A stretch of DNA of 64,000 bases from Lota lota. Its lineage: Eukaryota; Chordata; Actinopteri; Gadiformes; Lotidae. Each line of letters starts with the position of its first letter. Position 1 is the first letter of the stretch. Under the pieces are notes generated by a model, which saw nothing but the letters and a program-made list of their open reading frames with translations, was not told the DNA's origin and searched no databases. Location of the stretch: contig JACYXH010000712.1 of NCBI GenBank assembly GCA_026745465.1, positions 1 to 64,000 of the forward strand, in the 5' to 3' direction. This document shows, piece by piece, positions 19,811 to 30,956 of the stretch. The translations under genes and the position numbers were made by a program.

Positions 19811-19922
19811 CACAATACTCACGGTTTAGTTAACCTGGGATAACGACACCGGAAGAAAAATAAATAAAGAACAAGATGTGTAAAAGAGAGAAAGATAATG
19901 AGAGGGAGAAAGAGGGAGTGAA

Positions 19923-19960
<38 letters not shown>

Positions 19961-20133
19961 GGAGAGAAGGAGAGGCAGAGAGGGAAAGAGGGGAAGAGAA
20001 GGTGAGGCAGAGAGGGGAAGAGAAGGAGAGAGACAGAGGGAGAGAGAGAGGCAGAGAGGGGGAGAGAGAGATAATTTCTTAATACATGTTGATATTTTCA
20101 AAATCAACATTGTTCCTTTTTTTAAGATAACTG

Positions 20134-20193
<60 letters not shown>

Positions 20194-20205
20194 AAGAGAG
20201 AGAGA
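19781..20205. repeat. CA and GA microsatellites
   Basis: A CA run at about 19,780-19,808, an interrupted GA-rich tract at 19,890-20,070 and a purer GA run at 20,138-20,205. On the plus strand nearly all bases after 19,870 are purines. Confidence 0.9.
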
Positions 20206-20213
20206 ATAAAAGT

Positions 20214-20552
20214 ACCTACCTCCACCTGGTCATATAACCAGACTACCTCCACCTGGTCATATAACCAGACTACCTCCACCAGGTCATATAACCAGACTAC
20301 CTCCACCGGGTCATATAACCAGACTACCTCCACAGGGTCATGTAACCAGACTACCTCCACCGGGTCATGTAACCAGACTACCTCCACCGGGTCATGTAAC
20401 CAGACTACCTCCACCGGGTCATGTAACCAGACTACCTCCACCAGGTCATGTAACCAGACTACCTCCACCTGGTCATATAACCAGACTACCTCCACCGGGT
20501 CATGTAACCAGACTACCTCCACAGGGTCATGTAACCAGACTACCTCCACCTG
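20214..20552 (-). repeat. 27-bp minisatellite, open as a 9-residue peptide repeat
   Basis: About 12.5 copies of a unit containing CATATAACCAGACTACCTCC and then an ACC-T/GGG variable part. The period is a multiple of three and the minus strand reads VEVVWL(H/Y)D(P/Q/L) through all copies. No splice signal, domain or known family supports a real protein, so I treat it as a minisatellite. Confidence 0.9.
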
Positions 20553-20672
20553 GTCAGCCCATGTGAACAGGTCCCTGAAGGACTAACAGCTTCTGGGGGA
20601 CCAGCTGAAGAAAAGTGAGGAAGAGGTGGAGGGAAGAGAACCAAACCTCACCCTTTAAAATGGAGACAAACT

Positions 20673-20717
<45 letters not shown>

Positions 20718-21694
20718 TGGAGACTGCTTTAGAAATCAAACTCATTTCCTTTCTTATCTCTCCTTTCCCTGTCTTCGCTGTAGAAACGTGTTTTGATAAC
20801 ATTGGTGATCAAATCAATAGATGGATGGAGGTGAGGATGACGATGTCGATAGCATACGAATACAATTAGAGAGAGGGTGAGAGCGAGAGAGAGAGATCGA
20901 GAGAGCACGCCAGTTGTATGCAGGTTTGCTGCTCTTTAGTCTTGGCTGTGATACATATCACACACACCTGATCTGTTGCTCACCCTACACTGACTTTCAA
21001 GTCAAATGCCAGTCAACGAAATGAGGATAGGAAGGCTCCAACTCCGGCCATAAGAGTGAATTTGAAAGAAATATTGCGGATTATTGTTTCCAATTGTATG
21101 CTATAGCTGACCTTTCTGTGTTTGAGAACAAAAACAGCTGTTTACTTTCCAGATTTTTCTCTTCGCTGTCTGTGTTTGACGGGAATTCCACCATGTCAGA
21201 TTTGCTCCAATATCAGCTCACGTTGTCTTTGACGCAGAGCCAAACCCCAAAACCAAATTGTGGCTTCGTTTTGCATTAGACCTCTATCCTGGGGTGCTCT
21301 CTCCACCTTGGGGTGCTCGTACTGTTGAGATGCCATTTGTCTTCATCCCTGGATGGCCATGAGTATTATCCAATGTTTGGATGCCATAATACACCTGGCC
21401 CATATTGATGGAGGCAAAGCAGAGTTGCTGTGGGAGGCTACTTCCTAGCCCGGCTTGTTCGTCTTTATAGTTTGTTGTTATTTTACCCACTTCAGACTCT
21501 CTGGAGATAGGGTTGAAGTCTTCGGAAAGCTGGCCTAAGTTTGTAATTTCTGCTTACTGAAATAATGATTTGTTCAAGGCAATTTCTACCAGCAAGAGGT
21601 TGTTGGAATCTCAGTGGGTAATAAACCTTTAAGCTTAATAATAATAACCTTAACCTTAAAATTAATATTAATAACCCAAAGAAGCTTGGGTTAT
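20553..21694. other. Non-coding, with a CA microsatellite
   Basis: A CA run at 20,676-20,714 and short GAGA tracts near 20,870-20,910. The remainder is unremarkable, with no exon supported. Confidence 0.5.
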
Positions 21695-21828
21695 TCAATT
21701 TGCACAATACTGCAAGGCCAGAGATATGTGCACGGTCACTGTGAAACTTTCTTAATGAAACACAAGTAGATTCTGTTGTCTGTCCATGATCTAGAAGGAA
21801 TCTCATGCACTTGGGTTTGTCAACATGC

Positions 21829-21859
<31 letters not shown>

Positions 21860-22310
21860 CGACTTTGCTCCAGCTGTCCTTGGGTCCTTTCACCACACAC
21901 CTGAGCCCCTCTTGGACTTGCTTATTTGGCAGTGTGCCACGCTCATTGAGATTTGTGGCTATGAGACTTTCAATTGTCAACAACATAATTCCAGTCTTGT
22001 GCAGTCTCAAAGTCCCATTCTGAAGGACTGATAGAAGTACTATCAGTTTGCCTGTCATTGAGTACATCCTGTCTTTTCTTAAAACTGAGCGGTTTCCATA
22101 GTCCAAAAACTCAACTTTGAAGCCGTTCCCCTCAGAATCCTTTATGACTGCTCGGTACAAAGCCTCATCATCCTCCTATTCTGCCAGGACACGGTTCTTT
22201 ATGTCCGACTCCCTTGGTGTGCTCTCATCTCTCTTAATATTAGCTTCATCTTCTTGCAGTTGAAGGAAAACATCGCCGACAGTGTTAATGCGCCAGGCAT
22301 AGCATAGCCT
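21695..22310 (-). pseudogene. Tudor-domain (TDRD-like) gene fragment
   Basis: One continuous minus-strand stretch reads as an extended Tudor domain: DVFLQLQEDEA, then ALYRAVIKDSEGNGFKVEF, LDYGNRSV, and further on LPNKQVQEGLRCVVKGP, DKPKCMRFLLDHGQ and HISGLAVLCKLN. Tudor proteins of this type bind methylated Piwi proteins in the germline. An in-frame TAG stands where the family has a tyrosine (LAE-stop-EDDEALYRA, near 22,170). An (AAC)n run at about 21,826-21,860 is read as poly-valine. No further exons are seen. It lies immediately downstream of prdm9 on the same strand. Probably a pseudogene or an isolated exon; the exact TDRD member is not clear. Confidence 0.65.
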
Positions 22311-22366
22311 TTAGACCTGGTTTGTCCAAATTAAAACACGATCCTGGAATGGGTGAACTCCCCGAA

Positions 22367-25300
22367 TCACGGGTGCATTTTCTGTTGGTGTCTCCTGAGG
22401 CCGTCCTTCTGCGAGAAGTTCTTCCCGCACGTGTCGCACGCCAACGTCCTCTGGTGCAGCAGCAGGTGGGCGCGCAGGTTCTGCAGACGGCTGAAGCTCC
22501 TGGAGCACTCGGGGCAGCTGTAGGGACGTACGCCCGCGTGCGTCTGCTGGTGCTGCTTCAGGTGCACCGCCTGACGGAAGCGTTGGCCGCAGTGGGCGCA
22601 CAGGTAGGGCCTCTCCCCCGTGTGCGTCCGCAGGTGCACGCTCAGGTTGCTCTTCTGCGAGAAGGTCTTGGGGCAGTGTGGGCAGCCGTGCGCCCTCTCC
22701 CCCGTGTGCGTGCGCAGGTGCACGTTCAGCTTGCTCTTCTTCGCGAAGGTCTTGGGGCAGTGTGGGCAGCCGTGCGGCCTCTCCCCCGTGTGCGTGCGCA
22801 GGTGCACGCTCAGCTGGCTCTTCTGCGCGAAGGTCTTGGGGCAGTGTGGGCAGCCGTGCGGCCTCTCCCCCGTGTGGCCGCGCCGGTGCTGCTTGAGGCT
22901 GTAGCGGTTGCTGAAGCCCTTGCCGCAGTCCGTGCACTCTCTTGCCCGGGCGCGTGCAGTTTCTCCCGCGTTGCCGTTCCTACAGCCTCCTCCAGGGGGC
23001 AACCCTCTTGCCCGGGCGCGTGCAGTTTCTCCCGCGTTGCCGTTCCTACGGCCTCCTCCAGGGGGCGACTCTCTTGCCCGGGCGCGTGCAGTTTCTCCCG
23101 CGTTGCCGTTCCTTCGGCGTCCTCCAGGGGGCGACTCTCTTGCCCGTGCTCGGCGACCGTCGCTTCTTCGGTTCCCGGTGGTTCTTGAGAGGCGACGTCC
23201 AACGCCATCGAGGAGTCGAACGGGTTGGGAGTGGCGGAGGGGGACCCTTCCCCGGGAGGGTGGTCCTGGTTCTGGGGCCCTGCGGCCCCTGTGTGGGGTG
23301 TGTAACGTTCCCTCGTTGGCTGCGTGCTGAAGTGTTCCGCCTGGCGCTGGCGCCACGTTTCCGTGGTGAAGGACAGCAGGCAGTGGGCGCTGAAGAACAT
23401 CTGGGACGCGATGCCCGGGTCACTCTCTGAAAAGAAACAAAACAAAAAAGAAATACGGCCATTTTGTCAAAATGTTCAAGTAAGATGAGGGAATGGGGTC
23501 CTTTTTCCATGTCAAAGCATATCATCTTTGGAGGAGGGGGTGTATCTCAGAACACGTGTTTCCTCAGTAAGAGAGACCTAGAGAGCCCTCTGACCTGTGG
23601 GAGAAAGCTTCCTGAGCCACATGTGGCTCCAGGCCTCACTGAGCCGGCTCACCAGCCCTGCGCTGGGCCACAGCACCAGCTCGTCTCCTGGCTGGATGGT
23701 GCGGCAGCAGTGGAAGAAAATGCTGCCCTTGTACTGGACCGCCAGCAGGTTGGTCTCCTCTGGGTTGCGGGCACAGTTCACATACCTGTTTGAGAATAGG
23801 ATGCAGGGAGCTCAGACTGACGAAGAGCAGTGAGAGGTGGCCATCTTTGCTCATTGTGTTGAATAGTGTGCTCCCTGTTGCTTAAATAGTCTTTTTCTAC
23901 TAGGGCTGACCTTATTTTATGTTTCTGGCACTGAAATAAGCAGAGTAAATAATTTTAAATCGGTCTAAAAATTAAGTCCTCAAATAAAATACAATGCAAA
24001 TTGTCTATAAGAAATCTATTGTTTTCATTTTAGAATGTATTCTTTCTTTGGCTATATGGATAGTAGTATTATCTCTAATGAATAGAATGCATTAAGCTTC
24101 ATTTGAATACAATGCATTTTGTATGTATATGATTTAAGTGTATTCTGTCTTCAGAATGTCTGTCTTCAGTAGAATGTGTACAGTGCTCACCTCATCCAGT
24201 TTGAGTGCGTATCTCTCGCTGCATCAATGTAGTGGTAGCCGTCACTTACTTTGTATATCTAGAGAAATCCAAACAAGTGTCTACTAACACAGTCACCCAA
24301 CGACATGTATTACACAGGTAGAATCACTTTTAAAAAAATCATTCTTGCTGGCTTACTTCCTAAAACTACACAACAATCATCCCTGAATGATATCATCACA
24401 TCCAAGTCCCACCCTTATCCTCCATGTTACGGAAGTAAGATCCAACGGGTTCATGTTGGTTTTTGCTGCCCATGGTCCGGCTCACCTCCCAGGAGAACCT
24501 GCTGGCCACTGCATTCTCTCTGGAGGTCACTTCCCCTTCGTAGGGCCCAAAATGCATTCCGGGGGTCACCGCCGGCCCCTGGTTCATGACCCCGAGGCCC
24601 GTGTCGGGAATGCTGGACCTCCCTATCATCAGCCCATTGGGAAGCGTCAGGAGCGCTCTCTGAGGCACGGCCATGTTGGCGGGCGAGTCCAGGATGAAGG
24701 ACGGGCCGGTGATGACGCTGCTTTGCTCTTGGAACAGAGACCGGCACTCGTCACAATCTGTAGAAACCAGATAGTCATTATGAATATATTAATTATTAAT
24801 AAATAAATCAGATCAATTAGATCTGTAAGAGTTGGAAACCGCGTATCACAAAAAGAAAAGGTGAGCAATACCACTGAGCTGAGTCAGTGTCCTGGTATGA
24901 GGTCTATTGATCACTGTGGGAGTGTGTGTGGATGATGGCTGGTTTAAGCAGCCTCACCTGGCCCGAGACAGACTGATTGGAGTCTGGAGCTGGGTGAGGT
25001 TGCACACCTGTTGCACATTGAGCAATCAGTGTGCACAGTGTTAATACATTTAAATAGAGGAGACACCTTGAAGTAAGACACCAGGAACCGGAGGGTAGAA
25101 TTTAAATAGGCGTGGCGACTACTTTAATTACTTGACTAGAAAGTAGGCATAACATGGCGGTATTTCTAAACTATCAGCGCTGGTCTTGGTTCTCTGAAAC
25201 GAGCTCCGTCGAGAGGGAGGTCGCGGTGAAAGAAGAAGCCCCGTTCTCTGTGGATTGGTGTATTTTATTCTCCCCTCGGGCGCGCGCAGGAGAGAGGAGG

Positions 25301-26423
25301 CTTCGGAGAGCGTGTGCCCGATTTTGTCCATGTGACTCGTGCTCTCGGGTCTTCCAGGCATGAGATATGTTGTAGCAAATTAGGGAAGTCCTATTGTAGA
25401 GTGGAGTAACCCACGTCTAAGAAGTGACACTAGATGGCGCCATTTACCATCTATAACTGGTTCAATGCAGTTAAAGCCAGACACCCAGTCGTAACTCAAT
25501 TTCTATGGCGCCACTATAGTGGGTGCAACCTAGGGTCACTCGGTCGTAGTTCAACATTTATGTCGCCACCTATTATTTATAGCGGGTACAACGTACGGTC
25601 AGGGTAACACTTGATTTAAGGCGAAGATATGCAGTCAAGAACAGACAAATACTTGGGGAGAGGAGCGTGCTCTGGATGGTCTCACATGAGAACATAACGC
25701 TATGCGGGAAGGGAGGTAAACATGCAGCTGTGGGGAGGTAGATAGTTAAAAAGATATATAGGCTACTATGGTATGCACATCGAAATGGAGTAGTTAAAGC
25801 GGGCTGACCGCGGAATGGGCCTTCAGTCATTTTCCTGACCATACTTCTCTATGGACCATACCATGGGGTGTTACCTTTTTTCTAACAACAGGTTAAACCA
25901 GCCATCACCGCACACACTCAGGGAGAGCTCTCCTCCATGGCAGCATGGAGCATCATCTGTTTGTGTCATCATACTCAACCTTGGCACTAAACCGGTTCAA
26001 CGTCACCACCCTGTGTCCTTTGTTTGGAGAAGCCTGAGGAAAGCCACCTAGGTGGAGTGTGGCAGCCACCATGGTGGCCTGTAGCACTGGAGTTTGCTAC
26101 AATCATACTATGAAAAACAGGTTATTGCTTACGGAAGCCATCATCGAAGTCAGCATCTTCTCCTTGCACCATTGAGTCCAGCAACTTCTGCGCGGGGGTT
26201 CCTGTTGGTTCTGATCCTTGAAGGACTGATAAAATAAAAATACAAATACAAATCGTCAGGGAGACTCCGATGACAACCAATGGTAAAGATTAGATGAAGT
26301 CATTAACAGTGCAGGATGGTGAATGCCTTACCAGCAGGTAGTACACACTCCTCAATGATGAAGACTTCCTCTGTGGTGGTCTCCAGCCACTCCATGACCT
26401 CCCCTCTGTCCAACATGAGTAGT
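22367..26423 (-). CDS. prdm9: PRDM9-type PR/SET zinc-finger histone methyltransferase-like protein (beta class)
   Basis: PRDM9 places meiotic recombination sites by binding DNA with its C2H2 array and methylating H3. Exons are 26,332-26,423, 26,133-26,216, 24,486-24,757, 24,191-24,258, 23,595-23,785 and 22,367-23,426, with GT/AG sites and fitting phases. The start is probably ATG 26,416, since no KRAB or SSXRD domain is found. Domains in order are a zinc knuckle (HCDECRSLF), the PR/SET core ([33 protein letters not shown]), a degenerate proximal finger and seven C2H2 fingers (CTDCGKGF through CDTCGKNF). The last ends QQKMHP. Relative to human PRDM9, Tyr276 is kept (GPYEG), Tyr341 is Phe (SIFFHCC) and Tyr357 is Pro (VLWPSAG). 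Loss of N-terminal domains and catalytic tyrosines fits the fish beta paralogue, which is not expected to direct hotspots. In the last exon the SET-linked frame and the finger frame differ by one base inside a 66-bp repeat. Confidence 0.88.
22940..23155 (-). repeat. 66-bp coding minisatellite in the last prdm9 exon
   Basis: About 3.3 copies of a 66-bp unit just upstream of the first finger. In the SET-linked frame it reads [20 protein letters not shown] plus AP. In the finger frame it reads arginine-rich [19 protein letters not shown]. Both frames are open across the tract, which hides the frame change between them. Confidence 0.9.
24765..25367. other. prdm9 intron sequence
   Basis: The intron between the 84-nt exon and the SET exon. 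No exon or known repeat is recognised before the LTR copy starting at 25,368. Confidence 0.5.
25368..25841 (-). mobile_element. Solo LTR inside the prdm9 intron (copy 2)
   Basis: Antisense-oriented (same strand as prdm9) copy of the LTR family. In its own direction it starts TGGTCAGGAAAATGACT and ends ATTTGCTACAACA. The TAGATGGCGCC segment occurs in several degenerate internal repeats. No internal gag or pol and no partner LTR are present nearby, so it is a solo fossil. It diverges clearly from the copy at 42 kb, implying some age. Confidence 0.75.
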
Positions 26424-26930
26424 CTGGTTGTAGACAAACCAAAAAACGTTTATGCCCCTTTTTCTTATTATTGTGAATGTGGGTGAACAGACGTCCCCAT
26501 TTCTGGTGGCCTGTCCCCCAGTAATGACCCCGTTTTAAACAGAAAAACATTCCAACAATATAGATATATTCCATGATATTGATCGTTTGATTTTTTAATG
26601 TCAAAGGCTCTAGGATGCATAATAAGTAGGACAGCTTTGGTAATTTGTCTCATGTCTATCAGACAGGCTGAGACCTCGCTACGAGGGTCTATGGATTTGA
26701 TCCCATAAGGAGACCGGTCATAAACAATATCAATAATTGTATTGATATTTTACATATTATATTACCTTATTATTATTATTACTATACATATTACATTATA
26801 TACAATGATAACTTATTTGAGTAGCCCACTTTTGATTTGTTTTTCACTGGGGTGCCAAAGCTTAAACCCCATCATAGTAAACCATTAGGCATGTAGGCCT
26901 ACCTCCCAACCTTTTCACAGTACCGTTACT

Positions 26931-27405
26931 TGTGGTGGGAAAATGACTCAAGGCCCATCCTGAGGTCAGCTTGCTAAAACTAATTAGTTTTGATGTGCAC
27001 ACTATAATGGCCTATCTGTCTTTTCAACTTTCCACCTCCCCACAGCTGTCTGTTTATCCTGTATTCCTGTATGGTGCTCTGTTCCCATATGAGAAACTCC
27101 TGAGCAAGCTCCCTCTTCCAAAACAAAGTATCTGTGCTTGGCCTTGACTGTATGCTCTCTCCCCAAACCAGGTGTCCGGTTTTAATTGGGCATCGAATCT
27201 GTTATAGACAGTCAAATGGCGCCATCTAGTGTCATTTCTGAGATGCTGCTTTCCCGACTTTATAAAAAGGCTTCCCTCCTGTCTTCGGGGCGCACATTCT
27301 CGAGAACTCTGCTGTGTGGAGTTTGCCTTTGAAACTGTGTCTTTTATGTGCTGCAGCATATGAAATAAATCAACTACGGATATCCATTTTGTCTTAGCCT
27401 TTAAT
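26931..27405 (+). mobile_element. LTR (copy 3), left part, interrupted by an hAT transposon
   Basis: Begins TGTGGTGGGAAAATGACTC and carries a TATAAAAAGG box near 27,261 and AATAAA near 27,363. The LTR resumes at 30,423 (GAGCCAGCCACCAGT) and ends at 30,457 with CCACAACA. The order of these blocks matches the uninterrupted copy at 42 kb. It is a solo LTR fossil that predates the DNA transposon inside it. Confidence 0.82.
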
Positions 27406-30400
27406 CAGACCCGGCTCCAGACACAAATTCACGGACGGGCGTGCCATTATTTTTGGGGGGGCACAAATTAAATAAATCTCAACATTATCTTAATTATCTT
27501 GCAAATGAGTATTGAATGAATGCATACAGGTCTACACGTTTAACAAATTGTAGTTGGTATTGAAACAGCATTAATTTAGACTTAATTTTCACTGCGCAGT
27601 ATGTACACTGAACATTCAACTATTGCGCACAACCACCATAGGCCTGTACAGCATATACAAATAGGGTTAATTGCGTTAGCCTAAATCATGAACAACATGG
27701 CGATACAAATAAAAACAGGGAGAATAATGTAGACCTTGGCAATAATTAAGCATCTTAATCACAAGTATTAACGTTAAATTTTTATTACATTTTGGACGTT
27801 TTTTAGGCTGTTTTTTTTACTGTCTCTCAGCCTCTAACATGGACTACAGGGAGCCAGCATAAAATACAAGCTCACCGTTAGTAGAGCGGCAGGCGACGCT
27901 TTGCTGCAGAGTGAAATCTTCTCAAAAGGCTGTCCTTCCACTCCTCCCTGAATTTCTTTGTTAAGTCCTTTTCAAATGCCAACTTCATTAAATTGGCCTT
28001 TCTTCGATGAAGCATGCTGAGACGATGTTCTGTAAGAATGTTCTTTAGTGTGGAAAAAGAGTTCTCACAGAGTGCAGTGCTTGCACCAAAAGTCAAAGCG
28101 TGTTTCAGCGCTGTCATCACGCTCGGCATTGCTTTGAGAGGTTTGTGGAAGTGTTTTAGAACTTTTTTCATTGTCCATTTACCCCCGTCAGGTGGGGATG
28201 AGACCTTCATTTGCTCAGTTAGGAACCGGCGAGCCACTGTATATTCCGACTCCACAATGGCTGTATTAGAAAGGTCCAGTAAAGGTTTCACTTTGGACAC
28301 ATCCAAAAAAGTAGAATCCTCCGGGTCGAGAGATTTGAGCGCATCCATTAGCACACAGTTGCGCTCCCCAAAACGCTCCTTCATTTCCCCACAAACTGCA
28401 TCAATACAACTAAAATACAGCCTGCGCAGCTCGGTTTCGTTGTGGGGATCTTCACGTGTAATTCTTTCCTCAACTACATACATAGCAAAGGATGTGTTTG
28501 GTGTGCGCTGTCTCTTTGGTGCGGGCTCCTCTGTTGCATCCTTGCAACACTGAAAGAGTGCCATGAATTCTGTCTCAGAGCGCAGATTTTCAACACATGT
28601 ACATGCTGAATTTACAAGTTGCAAACCTGTAAACAGATCCATGTCCTCTGCCTGTAGCATTGTGTTAGGGGGGGCGAGATATGACAAGATTTTGTGCGCC
28701 ATCTCAGCGATGAATCTGAAACTTGGTTCAGACATGGCCTGCAGTAAACCTGTTGCTTCAACTCGCACGTCTTTGGGATAGGCTGTGGTGCTGTTGACTT
28801 CGCGCAAAAGGGTGGTAAGGTCATCAAATGATCTTAAAATAACAGAGACCGTGCCTAGATGACCAGTCCAGCGTTGATCTAAGAGTCTCTTCAGGGTCTG
28901 TCCCTTATAGAGAAGGGAGACTGTGGGTTTTCTGCAGAACTTGTAGAGCATGTTACACATTGTGAAAAAATCCAAAAAGGCTTGCTCAGTTGCCAAAGCA
29001 TGAATGACCACCAAATGAAGTTGATGATTGAAACAGTGGACATATGGTATGTCTGTTGCAGAAGTTTCTGCACTCCTCCGTGTTTGCCCGACATCAGGGA
29101 GGCGCCGTCATACACCTGACTGATGATTTTTTGGGGATTCAGTCCTGCTTGTGTTAATTCCTCAATAATTGTGTCAGTCAATGTAGCTGCATCCCCCTTG
29201 TCAGTCGTGGAAATGGTCAGAAGACGCTCAGTTGGCTCGTACAGGTCATTGACAAAACGCACAATTATGGAAATATTTTCTGTTCCTGTAGAGTCTCTAG
29301 TTCCATCCACTTTTATAGTGTAAAATGACTCGCCAACCTCTTTCACAATCTGCTCTGTGACCATAGTACTCATAATGTCTATGATGTTGTTCTGAATATC
29401 ATGGCTAGTGTATCTAGCGTTGTGTGGAATAGACTCTGCTATTCTGGCCAAGACAGGATCTTTCCTTAAAGTGTATTCAAACAAGGACAAAAATAGGCCA
29501 CAGCCATCTCCAGACATACTATCAAAACCATCATTGTCCCCTCTAAAAGGTAGCTGGTTTACTGTAAGGAACTCAATGGCATCAATGATGGCTGACAGGT
29601 AGTATCTATTACGTTGCAACTGTTCTGTATTTACCAACGTAACAATTTCTGTACCCGTCTGAACACGTCTCTCCTTATCTCTCCACATAGCTTCACAGAG
29701 CTGGTGTTCTTTTGATGATGCATGTTTGTTAAGTCCTTTCCCAGTCTCGACTGCATGCTTCCAATCGCAAAATCCACTCAGCGTAAAGGTCGAGTCTACA
29801 GCAGAGGAGGGTGCTCGGAACTTTCTGCATGGGTAGCAAAATGCAGCGTCTGCCTGGATGGAGTATTCCAGCCAGCCTCTGCTACCATACCAGGCGCTGT
29901 TGAAAGTTCTTTTTTTGCCTGAGAACAAGCGTGCAGGAAAAGTTTTCAAGACAATTTGATTTGGTTTCTCAACGCCGAGATCCCCTGGTTCTGCCGCTTG
30001 TGATGAAGACCCTTGGATATACAGCAACGCCGTATATCCATAGCCTAAATTATCTCTTTAGTTTACATAAAGTTACCTATTCTCTCTTACAAATTCCTGA
30101 TAGCTTCCTGACATGCAGGCTGCATGTCAATTTCCGTTTTGACAAACCAATCAAATCCATTTACAATTATTTTAATAAAATTAAGAACAAACACCCTTTT
30201 ATTTTTATCATGATTCATGTATATACAACACAATATATGTTTTTTTATTATGGTATATATATGTTTAAAATTTTTTGTACAAAACAAAAGGTGTGATTGG
30301 TGACAGGCTCGTCAGTTAAAAAAGGGCTCGTCCGTCCAGGGCGGGCACAGCTGACTCTGGGGGCGGGCCCGGCCCCCTAAAGCCCGCCCATAACGCCGGG

Positions 30401-30414
30401 ACTGCCTTTAATCG
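27406..30414 (-). mobile_element. hAT DNA transposon, about 3.0 kb, with 8-bp target duplication
   Basis: Both ends are visible. The left terminus is CAGACCCGGC and the right terminus, read inward, is CAGTCCCGGC, giving short inverted repeats with one mismatch. The flanks CCTTTAAT at 27,398-27,405 and 30,415-30,422 are an exact 8-bp target duplication, the hAT hallmark. The host site is the LTR at 26,931-30,457, whose sequence continues across the insertion. The element encodes one transposase on the minus strand. Confidence 0.93.
27878..30027 (-). CDS. hAT-family transposase (ZMYM1-like / DUF4371 type), one frameshift
   Basis: The N-terminal part has a TTF-type zinc-finger context (WLEYS, AFCYPCRKF). 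The RNase-H-like core contains TIKVDGTRDSTG and ISQVYDGASLMSG. The C-terminus has the hAT dimerisation segment (GASTALCENSFSTLKNIL, HRLSMLHRRKANLMKLAFEK). The protein is split over two frames that overlap at about 28,891-29,014. The conserved IPYVHCFNHQLHLVV region is read only in the second frame, so one base is gained or lost near 29,060. No other stop is seen in about 715 codons. The element therefore looks young but is probably not autonomous as it stands, unless the shift is a sequencing error. Confidence 0.9.
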
Positions 30415-30422
30415 AGCCAGCC

Positions 30423-30457
30423 ACCAGTCATCCAATTTTCCACAACAATGTCTCTTT
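30423..30457 (+). mobile_element. LTR (copy 3), right remainder after the hAT insertion
   Basis: Continuation of the LTR that starts at 26,931. GAGCCAGCCACCAGT corresponds to the same position in the uninterrupted copy at 42 kb. Confidence 0.75.
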
Positions 30458-30594
30458 CCGTGACGTCACAGTGTCAATTAAAGTGATCGCTCTGAAGCGT
30501 AATTCGCCAGCAGGTGGCAAAATATCACACATAAACGGCATCTACTATGTAACCACTGTCTGTGTGTCTCTGTGCCTTTGTGTCTCTCTCTCTT

Positions 30595-30630
<36 letters not shown>

Positions 30631-30827
30631 TCTCTCTTTTTCTGTGTGTGTCTCTATCTGGTTCTTTACATTTCAGAATATAATTGGATGCATTGGTTTG
30701 ACGTTCGCCTATGCAAACAGAGGCCTCTCTACAACGCAGGCTGGGCAGATGTGTTTGTTTTCGGTAAACCAGTTTATAAGGCATGCAAATGCCCTCTTAC
30801 CGCAGCTACCAAGCTCACTGTATCCGC
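30458..30827. other. Non-coding with GT/CT microsatellite
   Basis: Mixed CTGTGTGTCTCT and GT runs at 30,558-30,655. The rest shows no recognisable feature. Confidence 0.5.
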
Positions 30828-30956
30828 CACGTATGGATTTTGCGAGACAAGGCACGGACGTAGGGTCGCCAGTTCGAGTCCGACATCGACCGAGCATTTT
30901 GCGAGACACGGAACGGACATAGGGTCGCCGGTTCGAGTCCGACCGAGCATTTTGTG
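30828..30956 (+). repeat. Tandem tRNA-like B-box repeat (SINE fragment)
   Basis: Two adjacent copies of about 60 bp, each with TTTTGCGAGACA, GGACRTAGGGTCGCC and GTTCGAGTCCGAC, followed by the start of a third. GTTCGAGTCC is a pol III B box. No A box or tRNA cloverleaf is evident, so this is likely the duplicated end of a tRNA-derived SINE. Confidence 0.6.

Noticed and set aside
22322-23188. Plus-strand frames of up to 288 codons opposite the prdm9 fingers
   Set aside because: GC-rich antisense of the C2H2 array with no domain. The minus strand carries proper finger motifs.
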